Shown: positions 1-6,820 of the stretch, piece by piece
Numbering within the stretch: position 1 is the stretch's first letter
Layout of the letters: every line of letters begins with the position of its first letter
NCBI RefSeq assembly: GCF_021390195.1
Contig: NZ_CP090003.1
Location: 546,001 to 610,000, forward strand
From: Flagellimonas sp. CMM7
GTDB lineage: Bacteria; Bacteroidota; Bacteroidia; Flavobacteriales; Flavobacteriaceae
DNA length: 64,000 nt
Direction of reading: 5' to 3'
Made by a program: the position numbers and the translations under genes
The notes under the pieces: generated by a model
Seen by the model: only the letters and a program-made list of their open reading frames with translations
What the model was told of the DNA's origin: nothing
The model's database searches: none

Positions 1-47
1 ATATATAGTTATTTATATAATATTTTCTTAACATTTGAACATGAAAT

Positions 48-308
48 TTGGGCCTAATAGAAGGGGGCGAAATAAAAATCCAAATTACCCGCCAAATAAA
101 TGATTTAAACATTTCAATTTGTGATTCTGGTAAGGGTATTGACGGAAAAAGAAAAAAGGAGATTCTTACCAAAGGTGTTGGCCTTTCCAATACCAATGAA
201 AGACTTATAAAAATGCACGGAACGGGAATAAAGCTAATAGAGAATGAGCTAAAAGGTCTTTGTGTACACTTTTCCATTCCATTGGATAAAACTGAAATAC
301 AAAAATGA
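48..308 (+). pseudogene. LytS-type sensor histidine kinase, C-terminal ATPase fragment
   Basis: Remnant of a sensor kinase that would have phosphorylated the regulator encoded directly downstream. What remains is the end of an HATPase_c domain: a G1 box (DSGKGID) and a G2 box (GVGLSNTNERL) typical of LytS/YehU-type kinases. The N box, the phosphoacceptor histidine and all membrane segments are missing. The frame is closed just upstream by TGA at 42-44 and TAG at 6-8, and the AT-rich bases 1-40 do not resemble kinase coding sequence in any frame. The first usable start is a TTG at 48. The stop overlaps the ATG of the regulator (ATGA), so the original pair was an operon. Either it is a decayed 5'-truncated gene or a frameshift near 40-50; the missing upstream sequence prevents a decision. 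Confidence 0.6.
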
Positions 309-1036
309 AGAAGGTAATTATTGTAGATGATGAAGAACCAGCTAGAAAGCTGATTAAAGAATTCTTACAACCATATAAAGATTTGGTCATTATCGAAGAA
401 TGTAACAATGGTGTGGATGCCGTTAAAGCTATCAATACCTTTAAACCGGATTTAGTCTTTCTAGACATTCAAACGCCAGGGTTTACGGGCTTTGAGGTTC
501 TACAAAGACTGCAAGAAATGCCACAAATCATATTCTCTACGGCCTATGACCAATATGCCTTTAAGGCTTTTGAGGTTCACGCAGTAGATTACTTGCTCAA
601 ACCCTTTAAACAGGAACGTTTTGATGAAGCTATTGAAAAGATAATGACCAATGACAAAGGCTATCTCAATCAAATTCAGACTTTGGTTAATGGACTTAAC
701 GAACAGGAAACGCATCTTACGAATATTTTGGTTTCTGTTCGTAATAAGCTTATCAACATTCCTATTGCCAATATCATTTACATTCAGGCAGACGGCAACT
801 ATGCCAAACTCATTTTGGAAAAGAGCTCACATTTGACCAGTTATGGATTGTCAAAGCTGGAAGAAAAGCTCAATCCGCAACAGTTTATCAGGGTACATCG
901 CTCCACAGTGATTAATATCAATGCGGTAAAGGAAGCCTACAGTTATCCTTCGAGTTACGAACTTATAATGACCAATGGCGATATTGTAAAGGTAAGCCGG
1001 AGTTATTTAGATAATATCAGGAAGTTAATCGTATAA
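305..1036 (+). CDS. LytTR-family response regulator
   Basis: Two-component transcription regulator of 243 aa. The N-terminal receiver domain (about 1-120) has the acidic pair D8/D9, phosphoacceptor D54 in VFLDIQTPG, the switch Thr region FSTAYD and the conserved lysine in YLLKPF. The C-terminal LytTR DNA-binding domain (about 138-240) has the family signature IIYIQADGNYAKL and FIRVHRSTVINI. It overlaps the kinase remnant by 4 bases. The regulator itself is intact, so if its own kinase is really broken it must be driven by another kinase or work unphosphorylated. Targets unknown. Confidence 0.93.
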   Translation: MKKVIIVDDEEPARKLIKEFLQPYKDLVIIEECNNGVDAVKAINTFKPDLVFLDIQTPGFTGFEVLQRLQEMPQIIFSTAYDQYAFKAFEVHAVDYLLKPFKQERFDEAIEKIMTNDKGYLNQIQTLVNGLNEQETHLTNILVSVRNKLINIPIANIIYIQADGNYAKLILEKSSHLTSYGLSKLEEKLNPQQFIRVHRSTVININAVKEAYSYPSSYELIMTNGDIVKVSRSYLDNIRKLIV

Positions 1037-1362
1037 AACTTCTACCAAATTCATCAAATCATCAATTTGTGTCGAGCATAGCCGAAGCATCAAAAAACCA
1101 ACGATTCAAGAGACTTTCTTCATTTTTCAAAACATTCCAATTTTCTGTTCTTTTAATCGGCCTATTAATCATACTGAAAAAATTCTCAAAATAGCCTTTC
1201 ACGAACAAATCTCGTTTAATCCTTTTATAGTTATTGAGGACAATGACTCCATAATTCATATGTGGAATGACTGTAGGAACAATTCAAAATAAGTTTTGTA
1301 AAAATGTAATTCTTGATCCATTTCTGTAACTTATTAGTCATACATCATAATCAACCTAGAAA
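1037..1362. other. intergenic region, no supported gene
   Basis: 326 bases between the LytTR regulator and the DUF6090 gene. A 65-codon reverse reading frame (1062-1259) has no recognisable domain. Bases 1072-1090 (GTCGAGCATAGCCGAAG) look like the short GTCGAG...GTCGAG-type intergenic repeat scattered through many flavobacterial genomes, which would explain that frame; this is from memory and only one copy is visible here. I see no RNA gene or convincing terminator. Confidence 0.4.
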
Positions 1363-2094
1363 ATGATTCAGTTCTTTCGAAAGATTAGGCAAGAATATTT
1401 TACCCAAAATAGGTTTGGCAAATACTTCGTTTACGCCATTGGAGAAATCCTTCTGGTGGTCATCGGAATACTTATTGCCGTCGCCATAAACAATAGAAAC
1501 GAGCAGAAAAAACTCGATGCGCAATTAGAAACCTATCGAACAAGCCTCACCGAAGAATTAGGACAGGATATCGTTAATCTCAACAAATCCAAAGATGACC
1601 TTTTGCGAAAGCGGGAATCCATATTCAACTATGTGGATTATTACAATACGAAAAACCCAGAAGCCAACGTATTGCTTCAAAAAATGGAAGTCATCAATTG
1701 GTCCAAAAGCGCTTTCTATACCAATACCTACACCATTGAAGATTTAATAACTACGGGGAATCTTTCCCTTTTTCCCAAGCAGGAAAAACAAGCTATTTTG
1801 AAATTAAAGAACATTCAAGAACGGTACTTCACCTATGAAACACAAACCATAGAAAATAGTGCCCTCTACGATTTGGAACTGAAAAAAAATATCGACCTCT
1901 TGTTTTTTAAAGGGTACTCAGCAAAACAACACCCAACTGTTCTTAAGTGGAAAGACGACCTTGATTCCAAACAATTTAGGACATTGAACAACACCTTTGC
2001 TGAGAGTTTAACGCTTTACGATTTCCAAGAAGATTTATATATACGATTAATAGAGGATACCCAGCTCTTACTTGAATTGATAAAACAGCACTAA
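1363..2094 (+). CDS. DUF6090 family membrane protein
   Basis: 243 aa protein of unknown function. The N-terminus (FFRKIRQEYFTQNRFGKY then IGEILLVVIGILIAVAINN) is the hallmark of the DUF6090 family, which is abundant in Flavobacteriia. It has one membrane helix at about 22-42 followed by a charged, mostly helical soluble part. The orientation is not shown by the sequence. It lies 14 bases before the truncated sigma factor gene and may have been co-transcribed with it. No enzymatic motif is visible. Confidence 0.85.
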   Translation: MIQFFRKIRQEYFTQNRFGKYFVYAIGEILLVVIGILIAVAINNRNEQKKLDAQLETYRTSLTEELGQDIVNLNKSKDDLLRKRESIFNYVDYYNTKNPEANVLLQKMEVINWSKSAFYTNTYTIEDLITTGNLSLFPKQEKQAILKLKNIQERYFTYETQTIENSALYDLELKKNIDLLFFKGYSAKQHPTVLKWKDDLDSKQFRTLNNTFAESLTLYDFQEDLYIRLIEDTQLLLELIKQH

Positions 2095-2108
2095 AACCAG
2101 CAAACCTA

Positions 2109-2333
2109 TTGAGCCGAGAGCAACTTAAAATAGAGTTTTCCAAACGTGTCAAGGAATCACAAGGTATCATCCATAAGGTGAGCAAGATGTATTGTGATAA
2201 TGAAGAACATCGTAAAGACCTGTTCCAAGAAATATTGATACAGCTCTGGAAATCCTATACTTCATTTCGTAGCGATTCTAAATTCTCTACTTGGATGTAC
2301 CGAGTGGCCATTAACTGCAAAAAACGGGCATAG
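2109..2333 (+). pseudogene. ECF RNA polymerase sigma factor, truncated by IS21 element
   Basis: N-terminal 70 or so residues of a sigma-70 family ECF factor. Region 2 is clear: YCDNEEHRKDLFQEILIQLWKSY followed by FRSDSKFSTWMYRVAIN, the core-binding and -10-recognition segment. The homology stops at about residue 69, the last codons run into the left end of the IS element, and the frame ends at the TAG at 2331-2333. Region 4, needed for -35 recognition, is absent and does not reappear beyond the IS. The start used is a TTG at 2109 (no ATG in frame). Almost certainly non-functional. Confidence 0.88.
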
Positions 2334-2342
2334 TATACCACC

Positions 2343-2389
2343 CCGGGCGGGTTAAAGTGAGCCACACCGGGCGGACGAAAGTGAACCAC
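2343..2389 (+). repeat. tandem terminal repeats, left end of IS21 element
   Basis: Two 23-mers in direct tandem at a 24-base period, at 2343-2365 and 2367-2389. Both fit CCGGGCGG(g/a)(t/c)(t/g)AAAGTGA(g/a)CCAC. Such multiple terminal repeats are typical IstA binding sites in IS21-like elements. The counterpart at the right end is at 4794-4813 in inverted orientation. Confidence 0.8.
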
Positions 2390-2442
2390 TAAAAAATCGA
2401 TTCTATTTGTGGGTTACCATCGGTTCTTTTGTAAAAAAGACG

Positions 2443-3987
2443 ATGGCAAACAAACAGATAGATATGCGCAAGGCAAAACAGATTTTCAAATTGTACGGCG
2501 AGGGCGCGAGCAAACGGGGCATCAGCAAGCAGCTGGGCCTCTCCCGCAATACCGTAACCAAGTACATCGACTTCTTCAAGCGGTACAAGCTGACCTCCTA
2601 TGAGGTGTCCGCAATGACCCTGGAGGAGATCCACAGGCTTTTCCGGTCGGACCAAAAGCCCAAGAGCGAACAATTGAAGACCCTCGAGAAGTACTTTCCC
2701 TATTTTGACAGGGAATTACGCAGGACGGGTGTTACCAAGCAATTGTTATGGGAGGAATATTACGAGAAGCACCCGGACGGCTTCAAGCTCTCACAGTTCA
2801 GGTACTGGTATCGGGAATGGACAAAGGAAGTCTCCCCCGTAATGCACTTTACCCACAAAGCGGGCGACAAGCTATTCATAGATTTTACGGGGAAAAAGCT
2901 TGTTATCGTAGATAGACATACGGGGGAGCTACAAGAACTGGAAGTCTACGTATGCGTATTGGGAAGTAGCCAATATACCTATGTCGAGGCCTGTACAAGC
3001 CAAAAACTGGAAGACTTCATGCGCTGTACCGAGAACGCCCTTTGGTTTTACGGCGGGGTTCCCCGAGCAATGGTTACGGACAACCTAAAATCGGCAGTTA
3101 CCAAGAGCAGTCGTTACGAGCCCAAGGTCAACGAGACATTTGCCGATTTCGCCGAACACTACGAAACGGCCGTACTTCCCACAAGGGCTTACAGGCCAAG
3201 GGACAAGGCCATCGTAGAGAATGCCGTCCGGATCATCTACACCAGGGTCTTTGCGCCGTTGCGCAACCAGGCCTTCCATTCCGTAACCGAAATCAACAAG
3301 GCCATATCGGAACTACTGAAAACACACAATGACAGGTCGTTCAGGGGAAGGGAGTACTCCCGGTACTCGTTGTTCAAGGAAGTGGAACGGCAAGAACTCA
3401 AGCCCCTTCCATTGAAGCGGTACGAGATAAGATTCTACGCAAAGGGCACCGTACACAAGAACAGCCACATCTACCTTGGCAAGGACAAGCATTATTACAG
3501 CGTACCCTATCGGCACATCGGCAAGCAGATCAAGATCGTCTACACCCATAGCTTCGTCGAGATATACCACAGGCACGAACGCCTTGCCGCCCATACAAGG
3601 AAAAGGCAGAAGTACGGGTATACCACCATGGCGGAGCATATGCCATCGCACCATCGGTTCGTCAGCGAATGGAGCAGCGAGAAGTTCATCGCTTGGGCAG
3701 GGCATATCGGCGACCATTGCAAGGGATACATCATCGGGATACTCGACAAGAAACAACATCCCGAACAGTCCTATAAGTCCTGTCTGGGCATACTCCACTT
3801 GGCCAAGAAAGTAGGAAACCGGCGCTTGGACAATGCCTGCAGGCGCGCATCCGACTATGGGGCATACAATTACAAAATGGTAGAGCGTATCCTGAAAAAG
3901 GGGTGGGACGTCCTTGAAGACGACCCACTGGACAACACCGAGGTGCCCGACCATGAAAACATCAGGGGAGGGAACTATTACAAATAA
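2443..3987 (+). CDS. istA: IS21 family transposase IstA
   Basis: DDE transposase that cuts and joins the element ends. I start it at the ATG at 2443 (MANKQIDM), giving 514 aa; an earlier ATG-less extension exists but is not needed. Residues 5-50 form a helix-turn-helix (GASKRGISKQLGLSRNTVTKYI). The rve-type catalytic core has D147 in LFIDFTG, D213 in MVTDNLKSA and E259 in IVENAVR, spaced as expected for DDE enzymes. The C-terminal part resembles the Mu-transposase-like C domain of IstA. istB follows after 32 bases. All catalytic residues are present, so the protein looks active. Confidence 0.95.
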   Translation: MANKQIDMRKAKQIFKLYGEGASKRGISKQLGLSRNTVTKYIDFFKRYKLTSYEVSAMTLEEIHRLFRSDQKPKSEQLKTLEKYFPYFDRELRRTGVTKQLLWEEYYEKHPDGFKLSQFRYWYREWTKEVSPVMHFTHKAGDKLFIDFTGKKLVIVDRHTGELQELEVYVCVLGSSQYTYVEACTSQKLEDFMRCTENALWFYGGVPRAMVTDNLKSAVTKSSRYEPKVNETFADFAEHYETAVLPTRAYRPRDKAIVENAVRIIYTRVFAPLRNQAFHSVTEINKAISELLKTHNDRSFRGREYSRYSLFKEVERQELKPLPLKRYEIRFYAKGTVHKNSHIYLGKDKHYYSVPYRHIGKQIKIVYTHSFVEIYHRHERLAAHTRKRQKYGYTTMAEHMPSHHRFVSEWSSEKFIAWAGHIGDHCKGYIIGILDKKQHPEQSYKSCLGILHLAKKVGNRRLDNACRRASDYGAYNYKMVERILKKGWDVLEDDPLDNTEVPDHENIRGGNYYK

Positions 3988-4019
3988 TAATCGCTTAACA
4001 ATAATTAAAAACAAGCATC

Positions 4020-4751
4020 ATGAACGAACAGACATTGGAACAAATGAAACAGTTAAGGCTCCACGGAATGATTAGGGCCTTCAACACCAGCCTCTCGTCC
4101 CAGAGCATCGATTACACCAACGATGAACTACTGGCCTACCTTATGCAGTCCGAATGGGACGATAGGCAGAACCGCAAGATAGAACGCCTGACCAAGGCGG
4201 CCAGGTTCAGGTACAGTGCCGTAATGGAAGCGATCAACTACACTCCCGAAAGGAACATCGACAAGAACCAGGTGCAACGTTTTGCGTCCTGCGAGTTCAT
4301 CGGCAGAAAAGAGAACATCCTCATTACGGGGAGCACGGGCGTGGGCAAAAGCTATATGGCCTCCGCCATAGGCCATCAGGCCTGCTCGATGGGCAGCAAG
4401 GTCATGTACTTCAATACCGCAAAGCTCTTTACCACGCTAAAGACATCAAAGGCCGACGGTTCATATCTAAAACTGATAGGCAAGCTCGAAAAACAGGACC
4501 TGCTGATACTGGACGACTTTGGCCTGAAACCCTTGGACAATATAAACAGGCACTCCTTTATGGAAATAATAGAGGACAGGCACGGAAAACGATCGACGAT
4601 AATAGCTTCCCAACTGCCCGTAGAGGCATGGCATGAGATAATTGGGGAAAAGACCATTGCGGACGCAATCCTCGATCGCTTGGTGCATACCGCACATAGG
4701 ATAGGCATAAAAGGGGAATCAATGAGAAAAAAACTAAGGAATAATCATTAA
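4020..4751 (+). CDS. istB: IS21 helper ATPase IstB
   Basis: AAA+ ATPase of 243 aa that assists IstA in target capture, related to DnaC. Walker A is GSTGVGKSYMA, Walker B is LLILDDFGL, and the N-terminal part has the IstB-typical EQMKQLRLHGM start. The C-terminus (AHRIGIKGESMRKKLR) is full length. It ends 73 bases from the right end of the element and shares its GC-rich composition. Confidence 0.95.
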   Translation: MNEQTLEQMKQLRLHGMIRAFNTSLSSQSIDYTNDELLAYLMQSEWDDRQNRKIERLTKAARFRYSAVMEAINYTPERNIDKNQVQRFASCEFIGRKENILITGSTGVGKSYMASAIGHQACSMGSKVMYFNTAKLFTTLKTSKADGSYLKLIGKLEKQDLLILDDFGLKPLDNINRHSFMEIIEDRHGKRSTIIASQLPVEAWHEIIGEKTIADAILDRLVHTAHRIGIKGESMRKKLRNNH

Positions 4752-4753
4752 TT

Positions 4754-5056
4754 TTAACACACGAATGAATCGATTTTAAGTACTTCGTTTACACTGCTCA
4801 CTTTCATCCGCTGTGGGCGGTATACTTTGGCCGCCCTATCCAATGATAGCCCCACTTTTGCATAAAGACCAATTTCATCATCGGAATTTAGAAAATCGGA
4901 CCATTTCAATTTAGTTGCTTTAGTCCAAACAATTTTATCCCTTAAAGTCCAATACTCTAAAAAATCATAGTAGCTTCCCATTAGAAATAGTCTAAAAAAA
5001 ACGAATAGAGCCAGAAGTATAAATACTGCAATTATAATTTTTCTAATCCTACTCAT
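4754..5056 (-). pseudogene. membrane-anchored hypothetical protein, 3' end lost at IS junction
   Basis: The frame opens with an N-terminal membrane anchor (IIIAVFILLALFVFFRLFL, about residues 8-26) and continues into a soluble segment KLKWSDFLNSDDEIGLYAKV. After about residue 78 the frame is read from the inverted repeat of the IS21 element, so the natural C-terminus is missing. The LKWSDF...LYAKV stretch is faintly like the start of DUF922-type putative Zn-protease domains (L-x-W-x-D-F), but this is a weak resemblance only. The gene points toward the IS. Non-functional is the likelier state. Confidence 0.55.
4794..4824 (-). repeat. right terminal inverted repeat of IS21 element
   Basis: Read on the reverse strand the end gives TATACCGCCC then ACAGCGGATGAAAGTGAGCAG, matching the left end TATACC(A)CCC and the (G)GCGG..AAAGTGAGCCAC repeat. 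Unlike the left end only one full repeat unit is seen here. Confidence 0.75.
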
Positions 5057-5112
5057 CGTTTTATTGAACTTTGATTCAGTACCGGCATAACTTAAAAGTG
5101 TTGCAGTGGGTG

Positions 5113-5364
5113 TTAATTTTTAATCTTTATCAGTATCCGTCTGTTCTTTATTTCCTGAAGTAATTGGTTTATTTTCTTCAAGTGCCCGTATTCATCTTTA
5201 GGAATCATTTCCTTATTGATCTTATAATTGGATTGAAGTGTAACTTCGTTTCCTCCCACCAATTTTAATTTAAATAGATATTCCCCATAATCATTTTTAA
5301 AATCAACGTCATACCCATCAATATCAAGAATTTCCACATCATTCGGAAACTTAAATATTGCCAT
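5113..5364 (-). CDS. small hypothetical protein, possible DUF3857-like C-terminal remnant
   Basis: 83 aa from an ATG at 5364, beginning 8 bases after the stop of the esterase gene on the same strand; a longer start at 5403 would overlap that gene and is less likely. The segment DFKNDYGEYLFKLKLVGGNEVTLQSNYKI then IPKDEYGHLKKINQLLQEI resembles the last strands and final helix of DUF3857-type proteins (a beta-rich domain ending in K-x-D/E-Y and an amphipathic helix). If so, it is the tail of a once larger protein. No signal peptide. Function unknown. Confidence 0.5.
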   Translation of the reverse strand: MAIFKFPNDVEILDIDGYDVDFKNDYGEYLFKLKLVGGNEVTLQSNYKINKEMIPKDEYGHLKKINQLLQEIKNRRILIKIKN

Positions 5365-5372
5365 CAAATATT

Positions 5373-6059
5373 CTATTGTAACATCGGTTGTAACACCGCC
5401 CAAACATTATCCATTGCAATTTGGTGTCCCTCCGGGTTAGGATGTATGCCATCTTCCAAATTCAGCTCCGGAATACCTGCGACCCCTTCCAATAAAAAAG
5501 GAATCAAAGCGATTTGATTTTCTTTGGCCAAATCGGGAAAGATTTTACGAAACTCCGAAGTATATTCTGGGCCCATATTAGGGGGAATTTGCATGCCCGC
5601 CAGTACAATTTGTGTGTCGACATTCTTTTTTCTTACTAAGTCAATCATTGCTTGCAAATTCTTGTACGTTTCAGATATGGGAATACCACGAAGTCCATCG
5701 TTCGCTCCTAGTTCCAATACAAAAACATCTACCTTTTGGTTCAATACCCAATTCAAACGGTTACGCCCGCCAGAGGTGGTCTCCCCACTAAGCCCCGAAT
5801 TGATAACGGTATAATCGAGGCCCAACGAATCCAAACGGTTTTGAATAAGTGCTGGGAAGGCCTCTTCCAGTTCCAATCCATAGCCCGCGGTAAGGCTATC
5901 CCCAAAGAACAAAATCACTTTTTCGGAGGTTTCTTCGGCAACTACGCTTTCAGTATTACCATTGACATCTGATACATCTGAGGCTTTTTTAGGGGCATCG
6001 CGACAGGAAAATAGAAAGAAAAGCAGAAAAAAATAACGAAACTTTAAGAGGTCATGCAT
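5373..6059 (-). CDS. tesA: GDSL/SGNH lipoprotein esterase (TesA/arylesterase type)
   Basis: 228 aa SGNH hydrolase. Block I is FFGDSLTAGYGL (nucleophile Ser), block II GLSGETTSGG (Gly), block III ELGANDGLRG (Asn), block V DGIHPN (catalytic Asp and His), so all four catalytic positions are present. The N-terminus (YFFLLFFLFSCRD) is a lipoprotein signal with lipobox Cys. It is divergent from, and adjacent to, an ABC transporter of the YbbA/YbbP type, the same grouping as tesA-ybbAP in many bacteria, suggesting a shared role in lipid or lysophospholipid metabolism (inference). Confidence 0.92.
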   Translation of the reverse strand: MHDLLKFRYFFLLFFLFSCRDAPKKASDVSDVNGNTESVVAEETSEKVILFFGDSLTAGYGLELEEAFPALIQNRLDSLGLDYTVINSGLSGETTSGGRNRLNWVLNQKVDVFVLELGANDGLRGIPISETYKNLQAMIDLVRKKNVDTQIVLAGMQIPPNMGPEYTSEFRKIFPDLAKENQIALIPFLLEGVAGIPELNLEDGIHPNPEGHQIAMDNVWAVLQPMLQ

Positions 6060-6130
6060 GCGTATAGGGCCTTAAAATCAAAATCATTTGCCTATTTTTC
6101 TTGTTTTAGAAAAAAGGAAGCTAAAGTGCT

Positions 6131-6820
6131 ATGCCAAAGATATTAAACGTTGAGCACCTAGGGAAGACCTATACGAGTGGCTCAAAACAATTAACAGTAT
6201 TGGATGACATCAATTTCAACATCGAAGCGGGGGAGACCTTTGCAATCGTAGGGCCTTCGGGAAGTGGAAAGACAACCTTATTGGGTCTCTGTGCTGGACT
6301 TGACTATCCCGATACCGGAGTCGTGGAACTAAGCGGTGCCCATTTGGGAAGTTTGAACGAGGATGAGCGTGCCCGATTGCGCAACGAAAAGGTGGGTTTT
6401 ATCTTTCAGAATTTTCAGCTGCTACCAACCCTGACGGCCCTTGAAAATGTAGTTGTCCCTTTGGAACTTCAGGGGGCAAAAAATCCAGCGAAAATTGGCA
6501 GGGAACTATTGGGAAAGGTTGGTCTGGGTGACCGTCTCCAGCATTATCCCTCCCAACTTTCTGGTGGAGAGCAGCAACGCGTGGCACTGGCCCGTGCTTT
6601 TTCAAATAGCCCATCTATTTTGTTTGCTGATGAACCTACGGGCAATCTCGACCAAGATACCGGCGACCGCGTGGTCCAACTATTGTTCGAACTCAATAAG
6701 GAGGCGGGCACCACTTTGGTCATTGTCACCCACGATTTGGAATTGGCACAAAAATGCAATCATCTATTGCAATTACGAGGCGGGAAAATGGTATCGAACG
6801 AAGTTTTGATTGAATCGTGA
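6131..6820 (+). CDS. ybbA: ABC transporter ATP-binding protein, YbbA type
   Basis: 229 aa ATPase of the LolD/MacB/YbbA group. Walker A GPSGSGKTTL, Q-loop FIFQNFQLLPTLTALENV, signature LSGGEQQRVALARAF, Walker B ILFADEPTGNLD and a switch histidine VIVTHD are all intact. Its TGA overlaps the GTG start of the permease, so the two are translationally coupled. Divergent tesA 71 bases upstream supports the YbbA identification over LolD. Confidence 0.93.
   Translation: MPKILNVEHLGKTYTSGSKQLTVLDDINFNIEAGETFAIVGPSGSGKTTLLGLCAGLDYPDTGVVELSGAHLGSLNEDERARLRNEKVGFIFQNFQLLPTLTALENVVVPLELQGAKNPAKIGRELLGKVGLGDRLQHYPSQLSGGEQQRVALARAFSNSPSILFADEPTGNLDQDTGDRVVQLLFELNKEAGTTLVIVTHDLELAQKCNHLLQLRGGKMVSNEVLIES

Larger units (their letters stand above)
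2334..4824 (+). mobile_element. IS21-family insertion sequence
   Basis: About 2.5 kb element with two genes, istA (transposase) and istB (ATPase), in the usual order. It is visibly richer in G+C than its surroundings, which points to recent acquisition. The outer ends match as inverted repeats: left TATACCACCCCGGGCGG, right (reverse strand) TATACCGCCCACAGCGG, both followed by AAAGTGAG. Internal ends carry further repeats, and the 11-mer AAAATCGATTC sits inside both ends. Boundaries are uncertain by about 15 bases. I find no 4-8 bp target duplication, and the two flanks are pieces of different genes. Confidence 0.9.

Noticed and set aside
1062..1259. 65-codon reverse frame after the LytTR gene
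   Set aside because: No family match that I recognise, and part of it reads through a sequence resembling a common intergenic repeat; kept only as an intergenic note.
3313..4014. 233-codon reverse-strand reading frame
   Set aside because: It lies opposite istA and its composition follows from the GC-rich transposase codons; no family resemblance.
2320..4840. Target-site duplication flanking the IS21 element
   Set aside because: I compared the bases outside the TATACC ends (CGGGCATAG and CTTTGGCCG) and found no 4-8 bp direct repeat.
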